Made by a program: the position numbers and the translations under genes. From Microbacterium pygmaeum (GTDB taxonomy: Bacteria > Actinomycetota > Actinomycetes > Actinomycetales > Microbacteriaceae), in contig NZ_LT629692.1 in assembly GCF_900100885.1 (NCBI RefSeq), positions 1,240,001-1,304,000 on the forward strand: a DNA stretch of 64,000 nt. Reading direction: 5' to 3'. Positions within the stretch are counted from its first letter, which is position 1; every line of letters begins with the position of its first letter. The notes beneath the pieces were generated by a model that saw nothing but the letters and a program-made list of their open reading frames with translations, had not been told where the DNA came from and ran no database searches. Below are positions 51,468-60,832 of the stretch, piece after piece.

Positions 51468-52949
51468 TCACCGCCGCAGTCCGATGGGCCCCAGCACGTC
51501 CCGCCGCCGGTCGCGCACCCACCGCCGGCGGTTTCGGCGGTACTCGGCGCGGGTACTGAACCTGTAGTGGTACGAGACGGCGCGCACCCAGCGCGGCCGC
51601 TCACCGTCGAACGGGTCATCGGCCAGCAGGCGCAGCGTCGGCCGGTCGGCCTCCAGGAGCGCCACGAGGAAGGTCGTGAACCAGTCGTCGAGCGAATGGC
51701 CAAGCGGAAGGAACCACATCAGCCAGTCCAGGCGCAGATGGTACGGCGCGAACTGCCGGGGGATGCGTCGCAGGTCGCCGGGCTTGCCTTTTAACCCGTA
51801 TTCACGCCAGGACGCGGCATCCGGCTCCTCGTCCATCGTGCCTTCCACGACGATCTCGATCCGCTCCCTCGTCACCGTGCCGAACGCGCCGTAGGCGTTC
51901 GCCAGCTGCCACCGATTGAAGCTCGCGTTCATGAGCTGGCGGTGCGCGAACAGGTTCCGAAGCGCCGGCCAGCTGAGCACGACGTACAGCACACCGACGG
52001 CGCTCGTGACGATCAGCCAGTACAGCGGCAACGCGGCCGCGGGACCGGAGGGGGTGCCGATGCCCGGAATCCCGATCGCGGAGACGGCGATGACCACCGT
52101 CGCCCAGTTCAGCCAGGCAAAGTTGCCCGTGGCGATCAGCCACAGCTGCGTCGCGATCACGACGGCCGCCGCGGTGGCGCCGATGACGGCGGGTACGGGT
52201 CCGGGGATCCACAGCCCGAGGATCGGAGCGAAGAGGAACCACGGCACGATCAGCTGGGCGACATGGTTGCCGACGACCTCCGCGCGGTGGAACCAGCGGG
52301 GCAGCAGGTGCGCCTGGCGACTGAGCGGCCCTGGCATCGGCTGGGTCTCGTGGTGGTACATCAGCGCCGTGAGGTCGCGCCATTCACGACCGCCGCGGAT
52401 CTTGATCATCCCCGCGCCGAATTCCAACCGGAAGACCAGCCACCAGAACAGCACGATCACCACGGTCGGCGGAGGCTGCGAGTCCGAGCCGAGGAACGCC
52501 GCGAGGAAGCCGGCTTCCAGCAGCAGCATCTCCCAGCCGAAGGCGTAGAAGGTCTGACCGATGTTCGTGATCGACATGTACGCCAGCCACAGGAGCAGGA
52601 ACGCGATCATCGGCACCACCGGCGGACCGAGTTGCGGCAGCCCCGCCAGCAGTGCGGCAGCGACGGTGATCCCGCCGATGCAGAGCGCCGTGAGGCGCCG
52701 ATCGGTGTAGCGCACCCAGCGGAACAGCGTCGGGCGGAGCAGCCGTCCGGCGCGAGCCTTGCCGTCGCTGCGCACCTCGACGCGTCGGGCCCACGCCAGC
52801 AGCTCCGGAGCGGGAAGCAGCCCGCGTTCGCCCAGGAGCGGCCGGAACTGGTTCAACGTCGAGACGAAGGCGACGAGGTAGAGGATCGCGATGCCTCGCT
52901 GCAGCACCTGCCGCGCGAACTCGAAGTCTCCAGCGCTGAAGCCGTCCAT
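51468..52949 (-). CDS. Lipase maturation factor family membrane protein
   Basis: The 493-aa protein has many membrane helices, and the LMF signature FRLEFGAGMIKIRGGREWRD, followed by LTALMYHHETQPMPGPLSRQ, with NRWQLANAYGAFGTVTRERI and EYGLKGKPGDLRRIPRQFAP later. Eukaryotic LMF1 folds lipases; the bacterial role is unknown. It starts 13 bp after the stop of the FAD oxidoreductase, so the two are probably one operon. The second half is a soluble beta-rich domain. Confidence 0.9.
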   Translation of the reverse strand: MDGFSAGDFEFARQVLQRGIAILYLVAFVSTLNQFRPLLGERGLLPAPELLAWARRVEVRSDGKARAGRLLRPTLFRWVRYTDRRLTALCIGGITVAAALLAGLPQLGPPVVPMIAFLLLWLAYMSITNIGQTFYAFGWEMLLLEAGFLAAFLGSDSQPPPTVVIVLFWWLVFRLEFGAGMIKIRGGREWRDLTALMYHHETQPMPGPLSRQAHLLPRWFHRAEVVGNHVAQLIVPWFLFAPILGLWIPGPVPAVIGATAAAVVIATQLWLIATGNFAWLNWATVVIAVSAIGIPGIGTPSGPAAALPLYWLIVTSAVGVLYVVLSWPALRNLFAHRQLMNASFNRWQLANAYGAFGTVTRERIEIVVEGTMDEEPDAASWREYGLKGKPGDLRRIPRQFAPYHLRLDWLMWFLPLGHSLDDWFTTFLVALLEADRPTLRLLADDPFDGERPRWVRAVSYHYRFSTRAEYRRNRRRWVRDRRRDVLGPIGLRR

Positions 52950-52962
52950 CTGCGCTCCGCCG

Positions 52963-54426
52963 CTAGGACCCGAACAGGTCCGTCGGCTCGAGTCGCATCC
53001 CGATGCCGTCCTCGAGGGCCTGACGGGCGGCGTACCAGCCGGGCATCCCCGTCACGCCCGGGCCGGGCGGTGTCGCGGCCGAGGCGAGGTAGATGCCGCG
53101 CAACGGCGTCCGCCACGGCGTCGTCGAGACGACCGGGCGGCGGATCGCCTGTGCGAAGGTGAACGCACCGGCCAGGATGTCGCCGCCGATGTCGCTTGGA
53201 TTGAACAACGCCCGCTGCATGGCCGTCATCGCCTGCGAGGCGAGGATGCGATCGCGGAAGCCGGGCGCGAACCGCTCGACCTGGCGGGTCACGAGCTCGG
53301 TCGGATCCAGCGTCGAATTTGCGGGCACGTGGATGTACGCCCAGAGCACCGCCTTGCCCGCCGGCGCGCGGGTGGCATCGAGGACCGACGGCTGCACGGC
53401 CAGGACGTACGGTCGATCGGTCATCCGGCCGCGGGCGACCGCGTTCTCGCTCGCCTCGACCTCCTCCCGCGTACCGCCGAGGTGCACCGTTGGGGAGCGG
53501 GCGACCTCCGCGTTGCTCCACGGGATCGGGCCGTCCAGGGCGAAGTCGACCTTCGCCGCGGCCGGCCCGTAGCGGTAGCGGCGGATCGCGCCGGCATAAC
53601 CCGCCGGCACGTCGGGGTGGGTCAGGACGAGCCGCGGCGAGGTGTCCAGGAGCAGGAGGTCTCCCTCGGCGGGATCCCCCCAGTCCAGGTCGACGAGGGT
53701 GGTGACCGCTGCGTCGGTCACGACCTCGCCGCCGTGCGCGACGAGGTCGGCGATCAGCGCGTCCGCGATCGACTGGGCGCCGCCGCGGGGGTAGGCCCAA
53801 CCCGCGCCGGCGTGTCCGTGCGCGGCCAGGAACAGCCCTGAGGCGGCCCCGCCGATCGAGGGCTGCGGAGTGTTCGCGTGCGCGAGCACCCCCGACAGCA
53901 GTGCAGCGCCCTCCTCGGTGGCGAGCGTGCGCCGTCCGAGTCGGGTGCCCACCTGGAGGGCGCGAAGGCCGAAGCGGAGGGTCGTGATCGGATGCCGGGG
54001 CACCCGCAGCAGCTGTGATCCGGTGAACTCGACCACCGCGTCCAGGTGCGCGCTGAGCGGGCGCACGAGCGCGAGCCACGCGTTCCGGTCGCGGCCGAGG
54101 TCGTGCGCGGTCCGCTCGATGTCCCGCCAGGCGATGGCGGCGCGACCGCCGTCGAGCGGGTGGGCGTAGGAGATCTCCGGCTCGATCCACTCGACGCGCT
54201 CGCGGAGGCCGAAGGCGCGGAGGAAGGGAGAGGTGAGCGCAGCCGGGTGCACCGCCGATCCGACGTCGTGGCGGAAGCCGGGGAGGGTGGACTCCGCAGT
54301 GCGCACGCCGCCGCCCGCGGTGCCGGACGCCTCGAGCACCCGCACCTGGTAGCCTGCGCGCGCGAGTGCGACCGCGGCCGCGAGCCCGTTGGGGCCGCTG
54401 CCGACGACGGTCGCGCGTCTGGCCAT
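52963..54426 (-). CDS. FAD-dependent oxidoreductase of the phytoene desaturase-like family (PYROXD2 type)
   Basis: The 487-aa protein begins with an FAD-binding motif, VVGSGPNGLAAAVALARAGY, followed by LEASGTAGGGVRTAE, and ends with the CrtI-type flavin loop GIYLASAATPPGPGVTGMPG. The middle GAQSIADALIADLVAHGGEV is the usual PYROXD2/CrtI segment. No carotenoid gene is nearby, so a carotenoid role is unsupported. ATG 54426 (AAGGAT 6 nt upstream, which may be a ribosome site or a -10) gives the normal N-terminus; longer starts add unconserved sequence. Upstream of the lipase maturation factor gene on the same strand. Confidence 0.88.
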   Translation of the reverse strand: MARRATVVGSGPNGLAAAVALARAGYQVRVLEASGTAGGGVRTAESTLPGFRHDVGSAVHPAALTSPFLRAFGLRERVEWIEPEISYAHPLDGGRAAIAWRDIERTAHDLGRDRNAWLALVRPLSAHLDAVVEFTGSQLLRVPRHPITTLRFGLRALQVGTRLGRRTLATEEGAALLSGVLAHANTPQPSIGGAASGLFLAAHGHAGAGWAYPRGGAQSIADALIADLVAHGGEVVTDAAVTTLVDLDWGDPAEGDLLLLDTSPRLVLTHPDVPAGYAGAIRRYRYGPAAAKVDFALDGPIPWSNAEVARSPTVHLGGTREEVEASENAVARGRMTDRPYVLAVQPSVLDATRAPAGKAVLWAYIHVPANSTLDPTELVTRQVERFAPGFRDRILASQAMTAMQRALFNPSDIGGDILAGAFTFAQAIRRPVVSTTPWRTPLRGIYLASAATPPGPGVTGMPGWYAARQALEDGIGMRLEPTDLFGS

Positions 54427-54507
54427 GGGCTCATCCTTGCACTGCTGCCCCGCGACGTCAGCCGCGCGCCGGGACGAGGCATCCGATCGTCTGAGCATGT
54501 CGCGAAT

Positions 54508-54556
54508 GTCGGAGCATCCGCGGGGAATCCTCCGACGTTCGTGCAATCCTCCGACG
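54508..54556. repeat. Short direct and inverted repeats downstream of nadE
   Basis: AATCCTCCGACG occurs at 54526-54537 and 54545-54556 (period 19). A GTCGGAG / CTCCGAC inverted pair spans about 54508-54536 and could form a weak terminator for nadE. GTGCAATC followed by CTCCGAC at 54541-54555 resembles GTGCAATCGCCGAC upstream of nadE. Confidence 0.6.
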
Positions 54557-54678
54557 CTCGAAGCCCGGCAGGAGCAGGATGAGACCAGGCGGGACGCGCC
54601 CGCGCGACGAGGTGAGACCATGCAATCCGTGCTGCTCGACACTCCTGACGGCATCGCCGCCCGACTCGGCTGGGATCC

Positions 54679-56733
54679 TCAGGATGCGAGGTCGGGAAGC
54701 GCCGCATCCAGCTCGGCCAGCCACGCGCTCGCGTTGCCGTCCGATGGTGCCCGCCAGTCTCCGCGCGGCGAGAGCGACCCGGCCGGCGACACCTTCGGCC
54801 CGTTCGGGATCGCAGAACGCTTGAACTGCGCGAACGCGAAGTACCGCTGCAGGAACACCCGCAGCCACTTCGCGACGGTCGGCAGGTCGTATGCGAACCG
54901 CTCGTCCTCGGGGAATCCGGGCGGCCAGGCTCCGGCATCCGCGTCCGCCCACGCCCGCGATGCGAGGAAGGCGATCTTTGACGGCCGGATTCCGAACCGC
55001 AGGATGTGGAACAGCGTGAAGTCGTGGAGGGCGTACGGTCCGATGCGCGTCTCCGTGGACTGCATCTGCCCGTCCTGACCCGCCGGCACCAGCTCCGGGC
55101 TGATCTCGGTGTCCAGGACCGATTGGAGGACGGATGCCGTGCCCTCGGCCACCTGCCCGTCCGCGATCACCCACCGGATGACGTGCTGGATGAGTGTCTT
55201 GGGCACGCCCGTGTTGACGGCGTAGTGGCTCATCTGGTCGCCGACGCCGTACGTCGCCCAGCCCAGTGCGAGCTCGGACAGATCGGACGTGCCGATCACC
55301 AGTCCACCGTTGTGACCTGCCAGGCGGAAGAGGAAATCGGTCCGCAGGCCCGCCTGCACGTTCTCGAACGTGACGTCGTGCACCGGCTCGCCGTCGGCGA
55401 ACGGGTGACCGATCTTGGAGAGCAGCTCGGTCGCGGCGTCCCGGATGTCGATCGTCTCGATGGAGGCCCCGATCGCCTCCGACAGGGCGATGGCGTTGGA
55501 TTTCGTGTGATCCGAGGTCGCGAATCCGGGCATCGTGTACGCGAGGATGTCGCTGCGCGGGCGGCCCATCCGATCCATCGCGCGGGCGATCACCAGCAGT
55601 GCGTGGGTGGAGTCGAGACCGCCGCTCACACCGATCACCGGCTTGGGTCGACCGATCGCCTCGAGGCGCTGGACGAGCCCGGAGACCTGGATGTTGAACG
55701 CCTCGTAGCAGTCCTGAGCAAGGCGGGCCGGGTCGTCGGGCACGAACGGGAACCGGTCCAGTGCCCTGCGCAGGCCGATGTCGCGCGTCGGGGGAGCCAG
55801 CTCGAAGTGGACGGTGCGGAACATCGCGTCGGAGTGCTCGGCGCGACGATTGTCATCGAACGTCCCCTGGCGGAGCCGGTCCTGGCGCAGCCGGTCGAGG
55901 TCGACGTCGGCGATCGAGGACCGCGGGCCGTCCGGGAACCGCTCGGTCTCGGCCAGGAGCGTGCCGCCCTCGTAGATCATCGTCTGACCGTCCCACGACA
56001 GGTCGTTCGTCGACTCTCCGATTCCGGCGGCGGCATACGCGTATGCGGCGAGGCAGCGCAGCGACTGCGACTGGCACAGGATCTTGCGATCCTCCGCCCG
56101 GGCGATCGTGATCGGGCTGCCGGAGAGGTTCACCAGCACCGTCGCCCCGGCCAGCGCCGCGGACGAGGACGGCGGGATCGGCACCCAGACGTCTTCGCAG
56201 ACCTCGGCATGCACGACCAGGCCAGGGACGTCCAGCGCCTCGAAGATCAGATCCGGACCGAACGGGGCTTCGAGCGCACCGATGCGGATGTCCTGCCCGA
56301 CCTGGTCGTCGCCTGGGGCGTACCAGCGGCGTTCGTAGAACTCGCGGTAGGTGGGAAGGTACGACTTGGGGGCGACCCCGAGCAGCTCGCCGCGGTGGAT
56401 CACGACGGCGCAGTTGTAGAGGCGGCTGCGATGGCGAAGCGGCGCGCCCACCACGAGGACCGGAAGCAGGTCCGCGGATGCCTCGACGAGGCGTTCGATG
56501 CCGGTCACGACCGCATCCAGCACGGCGTCCTGCAGGACGAGGTCGTCGATCGCGTAGCCGGTCAGGCACAGCTCCGGGAAGACGGCCACCGCGACCGCGT
56601 CGATGTCGCACTGCCGCGCCGCCTTCAGGACGGTCTCGGTGTTCGTGGCCGGATCGGCGATGGCGACCGGGACGGTGCAGGCCGCGATCCGCGCGAAGCC
56701 GTGCCGGTACGCACTTTCGAACGGGAGACTCAT
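54679..56733 (-). CDS. nadE: Glutamine-dependent NAD+ synthetase
   Basis: The 684-aa two-domain enzyme has an N-terminal nitrilase-type glutaminase with the triad Glu54 (VFPELCLTGY), Lys (GVAPKSYLPTYREFYE) and Cys (HAEVCEDVWVP), then a synthetase domain with the P-loop GVSGGLDSTHALLV and the IGTSDLSELALGWATYG segment. It converts deamido-NAD to NAD with ATP and glutamine. Length matches other actinobacterial NadE proteins. ATG 56733 is 6 nt after CAGACT. It is divergent from the nuclease-helicase gene. Confidence 0.96.
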   Translation of the reverse strand: MSLPFESAYRHGFARIAACTVPVAIADPATNTETVLKAARQCDIDAVAVAVFPELCLTGYAIDDLVLQDAVLDAVVTGIERLVEASADLLPVLVVGAPLRHRSRLYNCAVVIHRGELLGVAPKSYLPTYREFYERRWYAPGDDQVGQDIRIGALEAPFGPDLIFEALDVPGLVVHAEVCEDVWVPIPPSSSAALAGATVLVNLSGSPITIARAEDRKILCQSQSLRCLAAYAYAAAGIGESTNDLSWDGQTMIYEGGTLLAETERFPDGPRSSIADVDLDRLRQDRLRQGTFDDNRRAEHSDAMFRTVHFELAPPTRDIGLRRALDRFPFVPDDPARLAQDCYEAFNIQVSGLVQRLEAIGRPKPVIGVSGGLDSTHALLVIARAMDRMGRPRSDILAYTMPGFATSDHTKSNAIALSEAIGASIETIDIRDAATELLSKIGHPFADGEPVHDVTFENVQAGLRTDFLFRLAGHNGGLVIGTSDLSELALGWATYGVGDQMSHYAVNTGVPKTLIQHVIRWVIADGQVAEGTASVLQSVLDTEISPELVPAGQDGQMQSTETRIGPYALHDFTLFHILRFGIRPSKIAFLASRAWADADAGAWPPGFPEDERFAYDLPTVAKWLRVFLQRYFAFAQFKRSAIPNGPKVSPAGSLSPRGDWRAPSDGNASAWLAELDAALPDLAS

Positions 56734-56739
56734 GGGCCC

Positions 56740-56745
56740 AGTCTG
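56740..56745 (-). promoter_or_regulatory. -10 box of leaderless promoter for nadE (CAGACT)
   Basis: CAGACT, 6 nt, ATG at 56733 on the minus strand. Confidence 0.4.
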
Positions 56746-56760
56746 TCAGCACCCGCTCGT

Positions 56761-56839
56761 CGAGTGCACGGCTTCGCCCCGAGTGCACGAGGTGGCGCCG
56801 TCGGTGAACCCGTGCAATCGCCGACAGGTCGTGCACTCG
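56761..56839. repeat. Direct and inverted 10-bp repeats upstream of nadE
   Basis: CGAGTGCACG at 56761-56770 and 56780-56789, its inverse CGTGCACTCG at 56830-56839, and a degenerate inverse CGTGCAATCG at 56811-56820. The inverted pairs could form a large stem or bind a regulator of nadE or the nuclease-helicase gene. Confidence 0.7.
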
Positions 56840-56906
56840 CGGCGCGCATCGCGCTGGGCCGACCGGTGTCGGTGAGCGCGGCTATGGTCGTGAGGGGAAG
56901 GCGGGC

Positions 56907-59900
56907 ATGCGATACATCGAAGGTGAAGGTCGGATCGTCTGGAGTGCCAGCGATCTGAAGGCCGCCGCCGAATGCGAGTTCGCATGGCTGCGTGCGATCG
57001 ACGCGCGTCTGGGCCGGGTGGCCGCCGTGGAGGAGCCGGTCGACGAGACCCTCGAGCGAGCCGGCAGGCTCGGCGGCGAGCACGAGCTGCGGGTCCTGGT
57101 CGCCTATCGCGAGCGTTTCGGCGGCGGAGTGGTCGAGATCTCGGAGACCCGTTCATCCGATGTCGCGGGGCTTGCCGCCGCGGTGGCCCAGACGGACGCA
57201 GCACTGGCCTCCGACGCCGATGTGATCTTCCAGGCGGCCTTCTCCACCGCCGAGTTCGTCGGCTTCGCCGACTTCCTGGTGCGCGACGAGGCCGGGAGGT
57301 GGATCGTCCAGGACTCCAAGCTCGCCCGTTCCGCGCGCGTGACCGCGCTCATGCAGCTCGCGGCATACGCCGATCAGCTGGACCGGCTCGGCGTGCCCCG
57401 CGCCGACCGGGTGGAGCTCCTGCTGGGCGACGGCAGCGTGAGCGTACATGCCGTCGACGACTTGATGCCGGTGTTCACCCTGCGTCGCGAGCGTCTGCAG
57501 GCGCTCATCGCCGACCGCCGGCTCGATCTCGGGACGCAGTGGCCCGCGATCGCCTGGGGCGATGACCGGGGTGAGCTGAGCGTCGTCGCCTGCGGCAGGT
57601 GTGCGACCTGCGACGCCGAGGTCGTTGCATCGCGTGATCTGCTGCTGGTGGCCGGCATGCGTCCGATCCAGCGCGAGCGGCTTCGTGCGGCAGGAACGAC
57701 GACCATCGACGAGCTCGCCGATCTCGAAGCGCCACCCAGAGGCATGAACCCCGATGTGGTCGAGATGCTCAGCACACAGGCCCGGCTGCAGCTCAGCGCG
57801 CCGGCCGGCACCGGAAGCATCATCGGTGCGCATCCCGACGAGGCTCCGGCCGTGCCACCGTACGTGGTCGTCGCGCCGCAGGCCCTTGGTGCGCTGCCTC
57901 GCCCCGACCACGGCGACCTCTTCTTCGACTTCGAGGGCGACCCGCTTTATACCGAGCTGCCCGGCGCGGGCGAGACGACCGTGTGGGGGATCGACTATCT
58001 GTTCGGCTGGGTGGACGAGCGCGAGCAGTACAGCGCACTGTGGGCGCATTCCTTCGCCGAGGAGCGGGTGGCGCTCGAGACCTTCCTCGACTTCGTCGCC
58101 GTGCACCGAAGCGCCCACCCCGACATGCACATCTACCACTACGCGCCGTACGAGCCGACCCATCTGCTCACGATGGCGGCGCGTTACGGCACCCGCGAGG
58201 CTGAAGTGGATCGCCTGCTGCGCGACGGCGTGTTCGTCGACCTGTACCCGGTCGTGCGGCGCGCCCTTCGGGTCGGATCCCGCTCGTACTCCATCAAGAA
58301 GCTCGAGCCGCTCTACATGGGCGAGGACGTGCGCACGAGTGATGTGCAGAAGGGCGACGACTCGATCGTGCGCTATGTGGAGGCGCGTGCGCTGCAGGAT
58401 GAGGGGGCGGATGCCGCGGCCGCCGCGATCCTCGACGACCTGGCCGACTACAACCGGTACGACTGCGTGTCCACGCGACGCCTGCGTGACTGGCTCGTCG
58501 AGCGCGCGCGGGAGACGGGCATGCGCCCGACGCCGAATCAGGATCCGGATGAGCGCTCGTATGAGCCGTCGCCGCGCGCCGTCGCGCTCGCCGACCTGGC
58601 CCAGGCATGGCCGGCCGAGGCTGCCGAGTCGGCCTGTCTGCGCCTCGGCGCGGCCGCGATCGACTACTACCCGCGCGAGGCGAAATCCTTCTGGGCGACG
58701 CACTTCCTCCGCCTGCGCGAGCCCATGTCGCTCTGGGAGGAGACCCGCGACGTCGTGGCCGTCGACCAGGCGCGTTCGCGTGTCCTCGAGGACTGGCACC
58801 ACCCGGAGGGCAGGAGCGAGCGCCGGCTGGTGCAGCTGCGCGGCGAGCTCGCGCCGGGCACGCGGCTGAGCGAAGGATCCAACCCCTTCGCGCTCTACGA
58901 GCTGCCCGCCCCGTTCCCGTTCGAGGCGAAGCCGCGCTGGATCCACGGGACTCGAACTGTGACCGTGGTCGACGTCCTCGACGACGGCGCGATCGTCGAA
59001 GAGCTCGCCGTCGACGGCAACACGTGGGACGAGCTGCCGATCGCGCTGAGTCCGCAGGCTCCGCCCAGTGCCGGCCGCCAGCAGGCCGCCATCGACGAGT
59101 GGGCGGACGGGATTCTCGCCGCGGCGCCGGAACTGCCACCCGGGGCCGCGACCGACATCCTGCTGCGACGCCCACCGCGCACCCTCCCCTCGGTCGGTAC
59201 GTCCAACCCGGCCGGCGCTCTGCCGCCGTCGGGTGGCGACGACGTCGACGCGATCGTCCGTGCAGTGCTGCGCCTGGACCACAGCTATCTCGCCGTGCAG
59301 GGCCCTCCGGGTACCGGCAAGACGTACGTCGGGTCGCACGTCATCGCTCGGCTCGTCGCCGAGCACGGCTACCGGGTCGGCGTCGTCGCGCAGTCCCACG
59401 CCGTCGTCGAGCACATGCTCGGCCGTATCGTGGCCGCAGGCGTCGCGCCTGCACAGGTGGGAAAGGCGCCGAAGGATCCGACGGCGCCTGGCATCCCGTA
59501 CACCGCGATCGCCAAGAACGGCATGGCCGGCTTCACCGCCGAGCACGCGGCGAGCGGCTTCGTCGTCGGCGGGACCGCGTGGGACTTCGCGCACGAGGCG
59601 CGGATCCCGCGACAGAGTCTCGACCTGCTGGTGATCGACGAGGCCGGGCAGTTCTCGCTCGCCTCCACGATCGCCGTCTCGCTGGCGGCGCCCCGGCTGC
59701 TGCTGCTCGGAGATCCGCAGCAGCTGCCGCAGGTGAGCCAGGGGACCCACCCCGAACCGGTCGACACGTCGGCGCTGGGCTGGGTGATGGACGGCTCCGA
59801 CGTCGTTCCGCCCGAGTTCGGCTACTTCCTCGCCCGCACCTGGCGCATGCATCCGGAGGTCGCGGCGCCCGTCTCGACGCTGTCGTACCGGGGGGAGCTG

Positions 59901-60455
59901 GCATCACACCCCGCGACTGCACGCCGGGCGCTGGTCGGCGTGCAGCCCGGACTGCTCGCCCGGCCGGTGCGTCACACGGGCAACGCCACGCAGTCGGCCG
60001 AGGAGGCCGCGGCGGTGGTCGACATCGTGCGCGACCTTCTGGGGCGCGAGTGGACCGGCATCCGCATCGGCGACGCCGGCGAATCCGAACCTCTCCGGCC
60101 CCGCCCGCTCGCACAGGCCGACATCATCGTGGTGACGCCGTACAACGCGCAGCAGGTCGCCGTCGAAGAGGCCCTCGCCGCGGCGGGGTTGCCCGAGATC
60201 CCGGTGGGGACGGTCGATCGCTTCCAGGGACAGGAAGCGGCAGTGGCGATCGTGTCGCTGGCGGCGTCGTCCGGCCGCGACGCACCCCGCGGCCTCGAGT
60301 TCCTGCTGCTGCGCAACCGCCTCAATGTCGCCATCTCGCGGGCCATGCACACGGCATATCTGATCTACTCACCGGGGCTGCTCGATGACCTCCCGCGCAC
60401 TCCCGAAGGGGTGGCACGACTGAGCGGATTCGCGCGTCTGGTCGGCCGGGCCTGA
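56907..60455 (+). CDS. TM0106-type RecB-like nuclease fused to a superfamily 1 DNA helicase
   Basis: The 1182-aa protein starts with a RecB-like/Cas4-like nuclease (residues about 10-290): YIEGEGRIVWSASDLKAAAE, WIVQDSKLARSAR with the catalytic D-x-K, and C-x2-C after ACGRCATCDAEVV. A YprB-type RNase-H-like domain follows (about 335-530; FFDFEGDP, YDCVSTRRLRDWL). The C-terminal helicase has Walker A GPPGTGKTYV near 799, DEAGQF, LLGDPQQLPQ, FRTW-like RTWRMHPEV, TVDRFQGQE and RNRLNVAISRA, as in Upf1/Dna2-like helicases. Probable role is DNA end or flap processing. ATG 56907 follows GGGAAGG. Confidence 0.9.
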   Translation: MRYIEGEGRIVWSASDLKAAAECEFAWLRAIDARLGRVAAVEEPVDETLERAGRLGGEHELRVLVAYRERFGGGVVEISETRSSDVAGLAAAVAQTDAALASDADVIFQAAFSTAEFVGFADFLVRDEAGRWIVQDSKLARSARVTALMQLAAYADQLDRLGVPRADRVELLLGDGSVSVHAVDDLMPVFTLRRERLQALIADRRLDLGTQWPAIAWGDDRGELSVVACGRCATCDAEVVASRDLLLVAGMRPIQRERLRAAGTTTIDELADLEAPPRGMNPDVVEMLSTQARLQLSAPAGTGSIIGAHPDEAPAVPPYVVVAPQALGALPRPDHGDLFFDFEGDPLYTELPGAGETTVWGIDYLFGWVDEREQYSALWAHSFAEERVALETFLDFVAVHRSAHPDMHIYHYAPYEPTHLLTMAARYGTREAEVDRLLRDGVFVDLYPVVRRALRVGSRSYSIKKLEPLYMGEDVRTSDVQKGDDSIVRYVEARALQDEGADAAAAAILDDLADYNRYDCVSTRRLRDWLVERARETGMRPTPNQDPDERSYEPSPRAVALADLAQAWPAEAAESACLRLGAAAIDYYPREAKSFWATHFLRLREPMSLWEETRDVVAVDQARSRVLEDWHHPEGRSERRLVQLRGELAPGTRLSEGSNPFALYELPAPFPFEAKPRWIHGTRTVTVVDVLDDGAIVEELAVDGNTWDELPIALSPQAPPSAGRQQAAIDEWADGILAAAPELPPGAATDILLRRPPRTLPSVGTSNPAGALPPSGGDDVDAIVRAVLRLDHSYLAVQGPPGTGKTYVGSHVIARLVAEHGYRVGVVAQSHAVVEHMLGRIVAAGVAPAQVGKAPKDPTAPGIPYTAIAKNGMAGFTAEHAASGFVVGGTAWDFAHEARIPRQSLDLLVIDEAGQFSLASTIAVSLAAPRLLLLGDPQQLPQVSQGTHPEPVDTSALGWVMDGSDVVPPEFGYFLARTWRMHPEVAAPVSTLSYRGELASHPATARRALVGVQPGLLARPVRHTGNATQSAEEAAAVVDIVRDLLGREWTGIRIGDAGESEPLRPRPLAQADIIVVTPYNAQQVAVEEALAAAGLPEIPVGTVDRFQGQEAAVAIVSLAASSGRDAPRGLEFLLLRNRLNVAISRAMHTAYLIYSPGLLDDLPRTPEGVARLSGFARLVGRA

Positions 60456-60498
60456 GCGGAAACGGCGCGTCGTAGACTCGCCGAAACGAAGGAGCACC

Positions 60499-60819
60499 AT
60501 GGCCGACGAGCGTCAATTCGAGATCGATCTGCCGCCTGAACTGATCGGCGGCGCCTACGCCGACTTCGCCAACGTGTGGCATACGCCGACGGTCTTCGTG
60601 ATGGACTTCCTCACGCTGGCCAAGCCGCCCGCCGAGGTGGTCGATCCCGAGACGGGTGAGCGGCGCACGGTCGTGCCTGCGCGCGTGGTCAGCCGCATCC
60701 GCATTCCTCCCGAGCAGGTCTTCGAACTGGCCAAGGCCCTCACCCAGCAGCTGGAGTTCTGGGAGCAGGAGACCGGGCGCAAGCCCCCGCAGGCCCCCGT
60801 CCTCGGTGACGGTTCCTAG
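60499..60819 (+). CDS. DUF3467 domain protein
   Basis: The 106-aa protein carries the DUF3467 pattern: FEIDLPPELIGGAYADFANV, HTPTVFVMDFLTLAKPP and ARVVSRIRIPPEQVFELAKA, ending GRKPPQAPVLGDGS. It is all-soluble and probably oligomeric. A TAGACT -10 lies at about 60472, giving a short leader with AAGGAG before ATG 60499. Its TAG stop lies within the CCTAGA target duplication of the IS element, so the insertion left the protein intact but removed its natural 3' end. Function unknown. Confidence 0.9.
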   Translation: MADERQFEIDLPPELIGGAYADFANVWHTPTVFVMDFLTLAKPPAEVVDPETGERRTVVPARVVSRIRIPPEQVFELAKALTQQLEFWEQETGRKPPQAPVLGDGS

Positions 60820-60820
60820 A
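60815..60820. repeat. Left target-site duplication (CCTAGA)
   Basis: CCTAGA before the left IS end; matches the copy at 61908-61913. Fits the NCTAGN preference known for IS481. Confidence 0.9.
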
Positions 60821-60832
60821 TGTACTCAGCAG

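Noticed and set aside
52963..54426. Carotenoid biosynthesis phytoene desaturase
   Set aside because: No crtB, crtE or other carotenoid gene is near; similarity is to the broader PYROXD2/CrtI superfamily.
57153..59852. 899-aa open frame on the minus strand
   Set aside because: Shadow of the nuclease-helicase gene.
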